Below are positions 1 to 9,078 of a stretch of DNA of 26,768 nt, piece by piece; positions within the stretch are counted from its first letter, which is position 1, and each line of letters begins with the position of its first letter. The DNA comes from JBBRXJ01 sp038248505 (GTDB lineage Bacteria; Bacteroidota; Bacteroidia; Bacteroidales; JBBRXJ01), in contig JBBRXJ010000050.1 in NCBI GenBank assembly GCA_038248505.1, positions 1 through 26,768 of the forward strand, written 5' to 3'. The position numbers were made by a program, and so were the translations under genes. The notes beneath the pieces are model-generated. The model ran no database searches. It saw only the letters and a program-made list of their open reading frames with translations, and was not told the origin of the DNA.

Positions 1-114
1 AAAGGCAAAAATAACCTTGTAAAGGTTAAAAAACTAAAGATATGTGGTTGTTTTTTTACTGAAATATCAAAAATAATCAAAATAAAACTCCTAAAAATAA
101 AACTGGAACGTTAG
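1..114 (+). CDS. C-terminal end of a probable transposase (partial, runs in from upstream)
   Basis: An open frame enters at base 1 and ends at TAG 112-114 after 37 codons. The peptide is strongly basic (many Lys, Ile and Leu), as at the C-termini of some DDE transposases, and its stop lies immediately before a sequence that looks like an insertion-sequence terminal repeat. The assignment comes from that position and composition. No catalytic motif is inside the window, so the family cannot be named. It could also be a chance open frame in AT-rich DNA. Confidence 0.4.
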   Translation, partial: KGKNNLVKVKKLKICGCFFTEISKIIKIKLLKIKLER

Positions 115-135
115 GGGGCTTTTTGCAACGGTCTC
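1..135 (+). mobile_element. Right end of an insertion sequence (partial)
   Basis: The stretch 115-135 begins with a run of five G and ends TTTTTGCAACGGTCTC. Read on the other strand it starts GAGACCGTTGCAAAAAG, the look of insertion-sequence terminal inverted repeats that begin GAGAC. It directly follows the stop of the basic open frame at 1-114, the normal arrangement for transposase and right terminal repeat. The left end and the target duplication are outside the window, so this rests on pattern recognition of one end. Confidence 0.45.
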
Positions 136-445
136 ATATTAGTGACTAATCAATTTCTAAATACAATTCTCCTTAATAGGGTAATCACCTTGTTGTTGTT
201 TGGCAGATATCAGCCAGTGTTATGCTGGAATATACTTGTTTTGCGGTTTTTTACATCTATATTCTAAAATAATTATTTGAAATTGCGTTCTATTTTTTTT
301 TGAATCGTATATTTATAAGGTTTTAAAAACAATGATGTTGAGAAGTAAATACAATTTTTATATACAATACAACTAAAGTATCTTCAACTATTCGATATAG
401 AGAAATAATAAAAATAATAATGCATTAAAATTTAAATTAAATCAT
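136..445. other. Intergenic region upstream of the SUMF-like pair
   Basis: This 310-base AT-rich stretch lies between the insertion-sequence end and the first secreted protein gene. No coding frame of convincing composition was seen. It should hold the promoter for the gene at 446, but I could not pick a clear TTTG / TAnnTTTG pair. A short inverted repeat CCAG-N7-CTGG near 215-230 is too small to interpret. Confidence 0.5.
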
Positions 446-1969
446 ATGAAAAAAAGAACAATTCTTTTAATTGCCAGTTTATTATTAGTAAGTGTATTGT
501 ATGCTAATAATTTGCAGATTGGTGTAATTAGTAAACCAGACAATACGCATTTGCAATTTACCATTCAGTGGGATAATAGTTGGAAGGTTACAGGAGGTCC
601 CGCCAATTATGATGCAGTATGGATTTTTATAAAATATCAAGATTGTGCTACAAACTATCTTCCATGGCAACATGTTGGACTGAGCACTACTTCTGGCGAT
701 CATACTGTAACCGGAGGAGTATTACAGATAGATGCTACTGCTGACGGTAAAGGAGTTTTTATACGCCGAATAGCTTCAGGTAGTGGAAATGTTTCATCGG
801 CAACCGTTACATTAATGATGACGATAACTGACAATAGTTACAATTATCAGCTCAATGGACTTGAAATGGTATATATACCACAAGCTGATTTTTATATTGG
901 CGATGGAAATAGAGGTGGCGGAAGTGGTTGGGGTTTTACCGGGAATGGTGCATTGGCACCAAAATTAATTGATGCCACTGTACAAGCTGCTGGATTAACA
1001 TCAGCACAATATTTATCAAATGCTGCTTGGGGCTCGTCAACTCCATTAACGGCAACCTACCCTATGGGCTATAATGCTTTTTATACGATGAAGTATGAAA
1101 TTAGTCAGGAGGCTTATGCAACATTTTTAAATTCGATTACCTACGATCAACAGGCTACACGTTTTGCAAATAGTCCCAATTCTGCTATTGGTACTTTTGT
1201 TTTAGCAGGTTTTCCGAATCCGCTAAATTGTCGTAATGGTTTGCGAATAAAAACTCCTGGTCAAGTCAGTAATATTCCTGCGGTTGTAGGATGCGATTTA
1301 AACTTAAATGGAACGTATGGTGAGAGTGATGATGGACAAAATATTGCTTGCAATTGGCTAAGTTGGGCTGATTTAATGGCTTTTCTCGATTGGTCGGCGC
1401 TGCGTCCAATGACCGAATTTGAATTCGAAAAAATTTGCCGAGGAACAGCAACTGCTGTTGTGAATGAATATCCATGGGCAAATACAACAGTTTTGGCTGC
1501 AAATTCAGGAGCTATTTCAAATGTTGGTACGGCAAGTGAAAGTTCAATAAATACAGGCTCAGGCTTATGTGCCTATGGTGTAAATGTTACGGCAAATAGA
1601 GGTCCGTTGCGTTGCGGTTTTGCTGCAGCAGCTACATCTACACGTTCTTCTTCCGGATCATCTTTTTATGGCGTAATGGAAATGGCTGGCAATGTTGAAG
1701 AGCAATGCATTGGTGGCTTTAATGGTTATAATTATAGCACATTCACAACGGCCAATGGTGATGGTGATTTATCAATCATTGGAGGAGCAAATACTGCAAA
1801 TTGGCCTCCATTAGGTGGTGGTAGTGCTGGCGGTGGTATTGCTCGTGGGGGCGATTGGTTTACAAATAGTACTCTTCTTTTGTACACGAGCAATCGCGAT
1901 TGGATGACTTCTAACTTCAATCAGGCGAAGGATTATAGAGTTGGTGGTCGTGGAGTTAGAATACCTTAA
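446..1969 (+). CDS. Secreted SUMF1/FGE-like (formylglycine-generating enzyme fold) protein, copy 1
   Basis: The protein has 507 residues. A signal peptide of about 20 residues (MKKR, hydrophobic stretch, cut after LYA) indicates export. Residues about 21-135 form a beta-rich domain of unknown function. From about 138 (NGLEMVYIPQADFYIGDGN) to the end runs a SUMF1/FGE-sulfatase-type domain, shown by the LRPMTEFEFEKICRG, GVMEMAGNVEE and RGGDW motifs. The paired cysteines used by true formylglycine-generating enzymes before the C-terminus are absent (the stretch after RGGDW has none), so enzymatic activity is unlikely and a structural or ligand-binding role is more plausible. No type IX secretion C-terminal domain was recognised. 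It is 37 bases upstream of a close paralogue, with which it probably forms an operon. The start is ATG preceded by an AT-rich leader with no strong Shine-Dalgarno, common in this phylum. Confidence 0.85.
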   Translation: MKKRTILLIASLLLVSVLYANNLQIGVISKPDNTHLQFTIQWDNSWKVTGGPANYDAVWIFIKYQDCATNYLPWQHVGLSTTSGDHTVTGGVLQIDATADGKGVFIRRIASGSGNVSSATVTLMMTITDNSYNYQLNGLEMVYIPQADFYIGDGNRGGGSGWGFTGNGALAPKLIDATVQAAGLTSAQYLSNAAWGSSTPLTATYPMGYNAFYTMKYEISQEAYATFLNSITYDQQATRFANSPNSAIGTFVLAGFPNPLNCRNGLRIKTPGQVSNIPAVVGCDLNLNGTYGESDDGQNIACNWLSWADLMAFLDWSALRPMTEFEFEKICRGTATAVVNEYPWANTTVLAANSGAISNVGTASESSINTGSGLCAYGVNVTANRGPLRCGFAAAATSTRSSSGSSFYGVMEMAGNVEEQCIGGFNGYNYSTFTTANGDGDLSIIGGANTANWPPLGGGSAGGGIARGGDWFTNSTLLLYTSNRDWMTSNFNQAKDYRVGGRGVRIP

Positions 1970-2006
1970 AAGTTACCTCTAATCAGTAATATTAAAAGAA
2001 AAAATC

Positions 2007-3515
2007 ATGAAAAAACTAATTATATTTTTGAGTGTTGCCATTTTAACAGCATCGGTATATGCTAATAATTTGCAATTGGGGGCACCGGTTATCTCTGATG
2101 CTACACACATTCAATTTACCGTACAATGGGATAATAGTTGGAAGATATCAAGCGGACCAACTAATTGGGATGCTGTATGGGTTTTTATAAAATATCAGGA
2201 TTGTGCAACAAATTATTTGCCATGGCAGCATGTTGGATTAAGCACAACATCAGCCGATCATACGGTTACTGGTGGCGTTTTGCAAGTTACAGCAACACCA
2301 GATGGTAAGGGCGTTTTTATTCGCCGATTGGCAAATGGCAGTGGAAATATTTCATCGGCTACAGTTACTCTTAAAATGACAGTTACAGATGCAGCTTATA
2401 ATTATCAGTTGAATGGAATTGAAATGGTATGGGTTCCTCAGGGAGATTTTTATGTGGGTGATGGGAATAGAGGAGGAAGTGCCCTTTATGGTTTTACAGG
2501 AGATGGAGCATTTGCACCAAAACAAATTACTGCCGCAGTTCAAGCAGCCGGTTTAACTGCTGCACAGTATTTATCAACTCTTACATGGGGTTCAACTGCC
2601 GCATTGCCTGCCACATTTCCTTTGGGTTATAATGGATTTTATTCAATGAAATATGAGATAAGTCAGGAAGAATTTGTTTCTTTTTTGAATACACTTACAT
2701 ACGATCAGCAGTTAGCACGCTTTAATGTAGCACCAAATTCTGTTGTGGGAAGCTTCATATTAGCAGGAACGCCGAATCCACAGCATTGCAGAAATGGAAT
2801 AAAAATTAAAACCCCTGGTGTAGTAAATAATATTCCTGCAGTAATAGCAAATGATTTGAATTTGAATGGTACGTTTGATGAAGCAGATGACGGTAAAGAT
2901 ATTGCCTGTAACTGGCTAAGTTGGGAGGATCTTATCGCTTATCTCGATTGGTCTGCTTTAAGACCAATGACGGAGTTTGAATTTGAAAAAATCTGTAGAG
3001 GCACTGCCGCACCTGTATTAAATGAATATGTATGGGGTACAATAAACATAACAGCAGCAAACTCTGGTGCAGTGGCAAATCCCGGTGCAGTGAACGAAAC
3101 ATCAACAATACTAGGTAGTGGCTTGTGTGCATTTGCTATTGGAACATTTGTAAATAGAGGGCCTTTACGTTGTGGATTTGCAGCAACATCCTTAACCAAT
3201 AGAGAACAGGCTGGTGCAGCATTTTATGGCGTTATGGAAATGGCTGGTAATGTTTATGAACAATGTTTAGGTGGCAATGCTTATAACTATAGCTCATTTA
3301 CCAATGCCACTGGAGATGGAGATCTTACTCTTGGTGGTTTAGCAAATACCGCTAACTGGCCACCCGATGGTGGTGGGAACCTAGGTGGAGTTATGAGAGG
3401 TGGTAGCTGGTTTGATAATGGCTGGCAATATTGTATTACCAGTAATAGAAATTGGATTGGTAATGTTACAAATAGAAATAGGGATAGCAGAGTTGGCGGT
3501 AGAGGCGTGCGATAA
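2007..3515 (+). CDS. Secreted SUMF1/FGE-like protein, copy 2 (tandem paralogue)
   Basis: This 502-residue protein is collinear with the preceding gene. It has a signal peptide (cut near VYA, residues 17-19), the same N-terminal beta-rich domain (for example YLPWQHVGLSTTS in both) and the same SUMF1-like domain from about residue 137. The N-terminal parts look about 80% identical. Between the RGGSW motif and the shared ending RVGGRGVR the two copies match at only about one third of positions. One cysteine occurs there (WQYC), but the CxxxxC pair of catalytic FGEs is missing, so sulfatase activation is unlikely. Conserved residues are often encoded by different synonymous codons in the two copies, so the duplication is not recent. 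Probably co-transcribed with copy 1. Confidence 0.85.
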   Translation: MKKLIIFLSVAILTASVYANNLQLGAPVISDATHIQFTVQWDNSWKISSGPTNWDAVWVFIKYQDCATNYLPWQHVGLSTTSADHTVTGGVLQVTATPDGKGVFIRRLANGSGNISSATVTLKMTVTDAAYNYQLNGIEMVWVPQGDFYVGDGNRGGSALYGFTGDGAFAPKQITAAVQAAGLTAAQYLSTLTWGSTAALPATFPLGYNGFYSMKYEISQEEFVSFLNTLTYDQQLARFNVAPNSVVGSFILAGTPNPQHCRNGIKIKTPGVVNNIPAVIANDLNLNGTFDEADDGKDIACNWLSWEDLIAYLDWSALRPMTEFEFEKICRGTAAPVLNEYVWGTINITAANSGAVANPGAVNETSTILGSGLCAFAIGTFVNRGPLRCGFAATSLTNREQAGAAFYGVMEMAGNVYEQCLGGNAYNYSSFTNATGDGDLTLGGLANTANWPPDGGGNLGGVMRGGSWFDNGWQYCITSNRNWIGNVTNRNRDSRVGGRGVR

Positions 3516-3597
3516 TTTTTCTTATTATGATGTTTTGTAATAGAAAAAAAAGCTTGAGGAGTGAGCTAGTTTGTAAACCAATTCAGAAATAGACTAA

Positions 3598-6500
3598 ATG
3601 CTTATAAGGCATAAATTCATATTGCTTTTAATTTGTTCTTTATGTATTTCTTTCAATATTCATGCTCAGTTTAAGGGTGGTGATGCAAATGGTGGAGATA
3701 GTAAAATACTAACTCAAACAGTATGCATGCCCTCAGAAAATACGAACATTTATTTTGGAGGAAATGCTAATGGAGATTCTGTTGCTAGCTTCTATCAAAC
3801 GGCTTGTTTGTTGCCAGATAATATCAATATTTGTTTTGGAGGAAGTGGAAATGGGGCATCGTATATATCTTTATTGCAGACTGCTTGTACAAATCCTGAA
3901 AATTTAAATGTGTTTTTTGGAGGCAAAGGAGGGTGTTTTACAACATCTTTTATTTCATGTATTCCAGCAGATTCTTTTGCACTATATTTAGGAGGAATGG
4001 CTAATGGTGCTTCTTCTGTATACATTGATAATTGTCCAATTATTGGTTATGTAAATATTTTTAATGGCGGAATTGCTGATGGATATTCCGAAAATATACT
4101 AACACAAGTAGTGTGCACAATGTCTGAAAATATAAATATTTTTTTCGGAGGTTATGCTGACGGATATGCTACTCTGCCTTTCGATCAAACCATTTGTCTC
4201 GTTTCCGAAAATTATAATATATTCGAGGGAGGAAATAATGATGGGTATGATTCATCATCATTGGTACAAACAATTTGTTCTCCTCCTGAAAACAGTAATA
4301 TCTTCGCAGGAGGTATTGCCGATGGCTTTGAGAGAAAATTATTAATACAATTAGTTTGTCCTCTTCCTGAAAATTATAATATTTTTTCTGGAGGCAACTC
4401 CGATGGATATATACTAAAATCTCTTTTACAGAGTATCTGTCCCGTTTCGGATAATTACAGTATTTATATGGGAGGAGATGCTGAGGGCTATGCTGTAAAT
4501 TCTCTAGTTCAATCAGTATGTGTAGTGCCTGCAAATCTTAATGTTTTTGCTGGTGGAAATTCTGATGGTTATTCTTTTGTTACGTTGAGTCAAACAGTTT
4601 GTTCCTCGGCTCTTAATAACAATGTTTTTGCTGGTGGAAATTCAGATGGTTTTACAACAAGTACATTTATTCAATCTGCTTGTTCTGTGCCAGAAAATGG
4701 AGCTATATTTTTGGGCGGAATTGATAACGGTTATGCATTTCAATATTTTGTGAGTTGTACGCCTGTGGATGAAAGAGGTCTTTATATGGGTGGTAGGGGA
4801 AACGGTGCATCAACGACGTCTATAATTTATTGCCCTGTCACATTATATGCTGTAAATATTTATATAGGAGGCAGTACAAATGGAGCATCATCAGCACTTT
4901 TAAATCAAAGTGTTTGTACTGCACCTGAAAATACGAATGTTTACAAAGGCGGAAATGCAAATGGTGCAGCAAAAGCTATTGTGATGCAAACAGTATGCGC
5001 TTTGCCCGAAAATACAAATATATATTATGGTGGAGCTGCAAATGGTGCGGCAAATAAAAGAAATATGCAATCGGTTTGCCCACCAGCCGATAATTTAAGT
5101 ATTTATTTTGGTGGAGTTGGAAATGGTGCTTCACGGAAAGCAGTTATGCAAACTGTATGTCCTCTAGCTCAAAATTGGAATGTGTTTTTTGGTGGAATCA
5201 ATGATGGTTTTGCAACGGGCATCCTATCGCAGGTATATTACTGGACAGGCAGTGTAGATCATAATTGGCACAATCCTGCAAACTGGTCAAAATTGCTTGT
5301 ACCGGATATTAACTCATTTGTAAATATTCCAAATGTTGCAAATAATCCAATTATTTCGGCAGGTTCAGCAGTGTCAAAGTCAATTGTAATTGAGGCTGGG
5401 GCTTTACTTAATGTGAATAAAGATCTTACTACGGAATTCAATATTATGAACGATGGTACAATAACATTTTCAGGAAGCCCAACCCTTAGCATTGGAGGAA
5501 ATCTTTTAAGTTATGGTACATATAATGCAGGCAATTCAAAGCTTATAATGACTACTATAGCAGATACTCAACAATTGAAAATAGATTTTGGTAGCGTATA
5601 TGATCTTGAGATAAAAACCACTGCCTTATCTCGTTGTTTATTGATGAGCGATATTACTGTACGCAATAATATTACAATCACAACAGGTATTCTGGATGCT
5701 GCAAATAACAGATTGGAGGTAGCAGGAAACTGGAGCAACAGTAGTAATTTTGTTTCAGGAACAAGTACTGTTTCTTTTAATGGAAGCAATCAATTGGTTA
5801 GCAATGTAGCAGCGGAAGTATTCTATAACCTAATAACAACGAACAATACACAGCTTACTACAAATAGTAATATAACTATATCTAATAATCTTTCATTACA
5901 ATCAGCTATAATTACAACAGGTGTGAACAAGATTATAGTGGGTACTGGTATTGGGAATCCTGGTTCATTAACGTTTACATCAGGTCGTGTAATTGGTAAA
6001 ATGGAACGTTGGATTGTAGCTAACGGCACGTATATTTTTCCTGTGGGAACCCTATTAAATATGGAGACTGTCAATATCACGGTGAATAATATTACAACTC
6101 CCGGTAGTGTAATTGTAAATTATTATACAGGAAATCCAGGTATTGTTGGTTTGCCATTAAGTGAAGCGGTAACCATCACTAAAGCTTTTACGGAAGGATA
6201 TTGGAATTTTGTTGCTTCAAACGGACTGGTATTAGCAGATTATGATCTGATGCTAAATGCCAATGGATTTATAAGTTATTTTTTAAACAATGAATCTAGA
6301 ATACTTAAACGTACCAATGGTGGAAGTTGGGTTTTGGACGGAACACATACTGATGCAGTAGCATCTACATGTTATAGAAATAATTTAACGGGAGGAGTAT
6401 CTACATCTGGAACTCAATTTGGAATTGGAGCTTTTTCGTTTGTAAGCTTTGCCAGTAGCGATTTAGATAATACTATATGTTCTGGTGAAAGTGTTACTTT

Positions 6501-8541
6501 TACTGCGGGTGGTGGTACAAACTATGTATTCAAACGCAATGGTGCAATTGTGCAAAGTGGCGCTGCCAATGTATATACAACAACGTCTTTAACAAATGGA
6601 GCTAGTGTGAAGGTAATTGTTACCAATGCTTCAAGTTATACCGATAGTAGTTCGGCAATAGTAACTGCTGTAAATGCATTGCCCTCTGTACTCTTTAACA
6701 GTAGTGATATTGATAATATTATTTGTGCAGGTAATTCCGTTACGTTTACTGCTGGCGGTGGAACAAATTATAACTTTAAAGTCGATGGTACGAGTATTCA
6801 AAATGGGTTTGGTACTACTTATATGACATCGGCCTTAACTAATGGTGCGAGCATTAAAGTTATAGTTTCTACTATGAATGCTTGTGTCGATAGTAGTTCA
6901 GCAATTTTAACTACCGTTAATGCATTACCAATTGTAACTTTTACCAGTAGTGATGTTGATAATTCGATATGCGTTGGTACTTCTGTAACCTTTATTGCTG
7001 GTGGTGGTTCTAATTATAATTTTAAGAGAAATGGGATCAGTGTTCAAAATGGTGTAGGCACTACATATTCCTCAACATCATTTACCAATGGTACAAATAT
7101 GAAATTAATTGTCACAAATATTTGTGGTTGTATCGATAGTAGTTTAGCAATTGTAACGACTGTAAATGCTTTGCCTACAGCCACAGCAACAAGCAACAGT
7201 CCACGATGTGTTGGTACGAGTTTAATTTTAACAGGTGGTGCAAATGGATTGTTAAGCTATGTTTGGAGTGGCCCTAGTGCATATAGTAATGGAATACAAA
7301 GTCCAACTGTAAATGCCAATGCAACGCTTGCCATGGCTGGTACATACAACCTTACAGTTACCGATGCCAATTCGTGTACCCAAACAGCTAGTGCAGTAGT
7401 AATTATCAATAGTTTGCCAACAGCTGGAATAACGCCTGATCCGGCGGTTATATGTGCAGGAGGAACGTTAGCAATGAATGGCAATGCAGCAGTAGGAACG
7501 GGTCCATATACACATGTATGGAGTGGTGCTGGAGCCGCATATATTAGCAATACCTCCATTGTAAATCCGAATTTCATTGGTGCACCCGCAGGAAGTTATG
7601 CATTAGATTATACAGTAAACGATGCCAATTCATGTACAGCGACAGACAATTTAACGGTAACGGTTAATGTAGGTGTAAGTTCGGGTATTACTCCTAATCC
7701 GGCCAATGTATGTTCGGGAGTAAACTATGCGTTGAATGGAAATCCGTCAGGTGGCACATTGCCATATACCCATTTATGGACAGGAGCAGGCACAGCACAT
7801 TTAAGCAGTACAGCAATTGTGAATCCGAACTTCAATCACAATGTAGTAGGCGCCTATGCATTAACATACAGAGCAACCGATGCCAATGGATGTTACGCTA
7901 CGGATAATGTAAGTGTAACAGTAAATAGCATTCCTACCCCAAACATTAGCCCCGATCCGGCGGTAGTTTGTACTGGTGGCACATTAATTTTGAATGGTAA
8001 TGCGGCCGGAGGTTCTGGTTCATACGCTACACATCTATGGACAGGAAATGGAAAGGATTCATTGAATAATAAAACAATTCAATCTCCTTCTTTTAAAAGT
8101 AAAAATATGGGAACATTTAAATTAATATATTCTGTTACCGATGATAATAATTGTGTTGGGATTGATTCGTTAAATGTTACCGTTAATCAAGGTGCCAACG
8201 CCACATTTACGGTATTGGCAACGGCTGATACCATTTGTTCTGGCGGAAATACAAGTTTGCGTGTTGATTTCACTTCAGGTACTGCGCCATATAGCTTTAC
8301 CTGGTCTGATGGAACAAATTCAGCCACATTAAATAATATTAATTCTGATCCTTATGATTATAGTCCAAGCGTGGCGCCAATATGGACAGCTGGAAAATAC
8401 ACAGCAACAAGTTATACCATTACTACAATAACCGATTCTAATGGTTGCAACAATTCAAATATAATTGGGCCAACAGTGCGTGTAATGAAAAGGCCAGCAA
8501 CCGGAAATTCGTATTATGTTCCGAATGATTATAATAAATAG
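3598..8541 (+). CDS. Giant secreted repeat protein: 20 GG/Cys repeats plus Ig/PKD-like domains
   Basis: The protein has 1647 residues. Residues 1-23 form a signal peptide ending in IHA. Residues 24-546 hold 20 tandem repeats of 24-27 residues, each built around a GG, a G three to four residues later, an aromatic before the GG and usually one Cys followed by a P-E-N-like turn (for example QTVCALPENTNIYYGG). Residues 547-570 carry a YYWTG...NWHNPANW motif that opens a beta-rich, probably beta-helical, segment to about 949. Three Ig-like repeats of about 82 residues start at 950, 1031 and 1113, a fourth related domain starts near 1194, and three PKD-like repeats of about 86 residues start near 1274, 1360 and 1445. 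The C-terminus ends in NDYNK without a recognisable type IX sorting domain. A surface or extracellular structural/adhesion role is inferred; no enzyme domain is seen. Confidence 0.85.
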   Translation: MLIRHKFILLLICSLCISFNIHAQFKGGDANGGDSKILTQTVCMPSENTNIYFGGNANGDSVASFYQTACLLPDNINICFGGSGNGASYISLLQTACTNPENLNVFFGGKGGCFTTSFISCIPADSFALYLGGMANGASSVYIDNCPIIGYVNIFNGGIADGYSENILTQVVCTMSENINIFFGGYADGYATLPFDQTICLVSENYNIFEGGNNDGYDSSSLVQTICSPPENSNIFAGGIADGFERKLLIQLVCPLPENYNIFSGGNSDGYILKSLLQSICPVSDNYSIYMGGDAEGYAVNSLVQSVCVVPANLNVFAGGNSDGYSFVTLSQTVCSSALNNNVFAGGNSDGFTTSTFIQSACSVPENGAIFLGGIDNGYAFQYFVSCTPVDERGLYMGGRGNGASTTSIIYCPVTLYAVNIYIGGSTNGASSALLNQSVCTAPENTNVYKGGNANGAAKAIVMQTVCALPENTNIYYGGAANGAANKRNMQSVCPPADNLSIYFGGVGNGASRKAVMQTVCPLAQNWNVFFGGINDGFATGILSQVYYWTGSVDHNWHNPANWSKLLVPDINSFVNIPNVANNPIISAGSAVSKSIVIEAGALLNVNKDLTTEFNIMNDGTITFSGSPTLSIGGNLLSYGTYNAGNSKLIMTTIADTQQLKIDFGSVYDLEIKTTALSRCLLMSDITVRNNITITTGILDAANNRLEVAGNWSNSSNFVSGTSTVSFNGSNQLVSNVAAEVFYNLITTNNTQLTTNSNITISNNLSLQSAIITTGVNKIIVGTGIGNPGSLTFTSGRVIGKMERWIVANGTYIFPVGTLLNMETVNITVNNITTPGSVIVNYYTGNPGIVGLPLSEAVTITKAFTEGYWNFVASNGLVLADYDLMLNANGFISYFLNNESRILKRTNGGSWVLDGTHTDAVASTCYRNNLTGGVSTSGTQFGIGAFSFVSFASSDLDNTICSGESVTFTAGGGTNYVFKRNGAIVQSGAANVYTTTSLTNGASVKVIVTNASSYTDSSSAIVTAVNALPSVLFNSSDIDNIICAGNSVTFTAGGGTNYNFKVDGTSIQNGFGTTYMTSALTNGASIKVIVSTMNACVDSSSAILTTVNALPIVTFTSSDVDNSICVGTSVTFIAGGGSNYNFKRNGISVQNGVGTTYSSTSFTNGTNMKLIVTNICGCIDSSLAIVTTVNALPTATATSNSPRCVGTSLILTGGANGLLSYVWSGPSAYSNGIQSPTVNANATLAMAGTYNLTVTDANSCTQTASAVVIINSLPTAGITPDPAVICAGGTLAMNGNAAVGTGPYTHVWSGAGAAYISNTSIVNPNFIGAPAGSYALDYTVNDANSCTATDNLTVTVNVGVSSGITPNPANVCSGVNYALNGNPSGGTLPYTHLWTGAGTAHLSSTAIVNPNFNHNVVGAYALTYRATDANGCYATDNVSVTVNSIPTPNISPDPAVVCTGGTLILNGNAAGGSGSYATHLWTGNGKDSLNNKTIQSPSFKSKNMGTFKLIYSVTDDNNCVGIDSLNVTVNQGANATFTVLATADTICSGGNTSLRVDFTSGTAPYSFTWSDGTNSATLNNINSDPYDYSPSVAPIWTAGKYTATSYTITTITDSNGCNNSNIIGPTVRVMKRPATGNSYYVPNDYNK

Positions 8542-9078
8542 TTATGGGCAAGTTCGAGTATCTTCTAACCTGATAAGTTAGAATCAGATGGATTTCGTAT
8601 CTTAGGTTAAACCGTAAATAGTCAGTAGATACTCAAAAATTGCCTAATCAGATTGATTTTTTATTCAATAAAGAATTTTCACAATGTAATTAAATCTCAC
8701 AATAAATTGAGTTCTAAAATTGAGTACTCCGATTACATGGTAAGCTCAGGGGAGTTTTTTTACTGATGAAAAACTTCAATGATAAAAACGGGTTAAAAAC
8801 TATTTTATGAGACTTACCTCTTATTATTAAGGCCTCTATTTCTTATTTGACCGTTAACTTTTTTGAGAAGGATTCAATTTACACCAAATGTGGCCCCTGC
8901 TTATGTATAGTTTTAAAATTCGTGCGCTTCGATGATATCAGCGTCCTGCATCATAAAATTTTAATGCAATTTTTATTCAAAAAAACAGATAATAATGTAA
9001 GAGGTGTACAATTATGCCGTATCAATAATAATTATACCTAACTGATAAAAATGGAATAATTTTCTATTTAGCTTATTA
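8542..9078. other. Long intergenic region after the giant repeat protein
   Basis: This 537-base stretch lies between the giant protein gene and the convergent stress-protein gene. A 64-codon frame at 8847-9041 starts at TTG and has no recognisable features, so it is not called. The region contains nested inverted repeats at 8556-8634 and two weak hairpins with T-runs near 8646-8662 and 8726-8760 that might end transcription. No decayed gene could be made out on either strand. Confidence 0.5.
8556..8634. repeat. Nested inverted repeats downstream of the giant gene
   Basis: The outer arms GAGTATCT (8556-8563) and AGATACTC (8627-8634) pair exactly. Inside them TAACCT (8566-8571) pairs with AGGTTA (8604-8609), and TTCTAAC (8563-8569) can instead pair with GTTAGAA (8577-8583). 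The arms compete, so alternative folds are possible. It starts 15 bases after the stop codon and could be an mRNA 3' end structure. There is no T-run directly after it. Confidence 0.4.

Noticed and set aside
13..27. Short inverted repeat AACCTT-GTA-AAGGTT
   Set aside because: It lies within the open frame of the transposase remnant and is too short to carry meaning.
446..3515. Diversity-generating retroelement as a called system
   Set aside because: The variable C-terminal pattern is suggestive, but no reverse transcriptase, Avd gene or template repeat is in the window and synonymous differences argue against a shared recent template.
4169..4534. 121-codon minus-strand frame inside the repeat array
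   Set aside because: It is antisense to the GG/Cys repeats and its apparent internal repetition is only the mirror of that array.
7257..7577. 106-codon minus-strand frame in the PKD-repeat region
   Set aside because: It is antisense to a well-supported repeat domain; length comes from the repeated composition of the coding strand.
8726..8760. Possible terminator: ACTCC and GGAGT arms followed by seven T
   Set aside because: The stem is only five pairs with a 20-base loop, and it is nearly 190 bases from the gene end; too weak to list as a feature.
8847..9041. 64-codon plus-strand frame with TTG start
   Set aside because: It has no recognisable motif, no clear ribosome-binding or promoter context, and composition like the surrounding AT-rich noncoding DNA.
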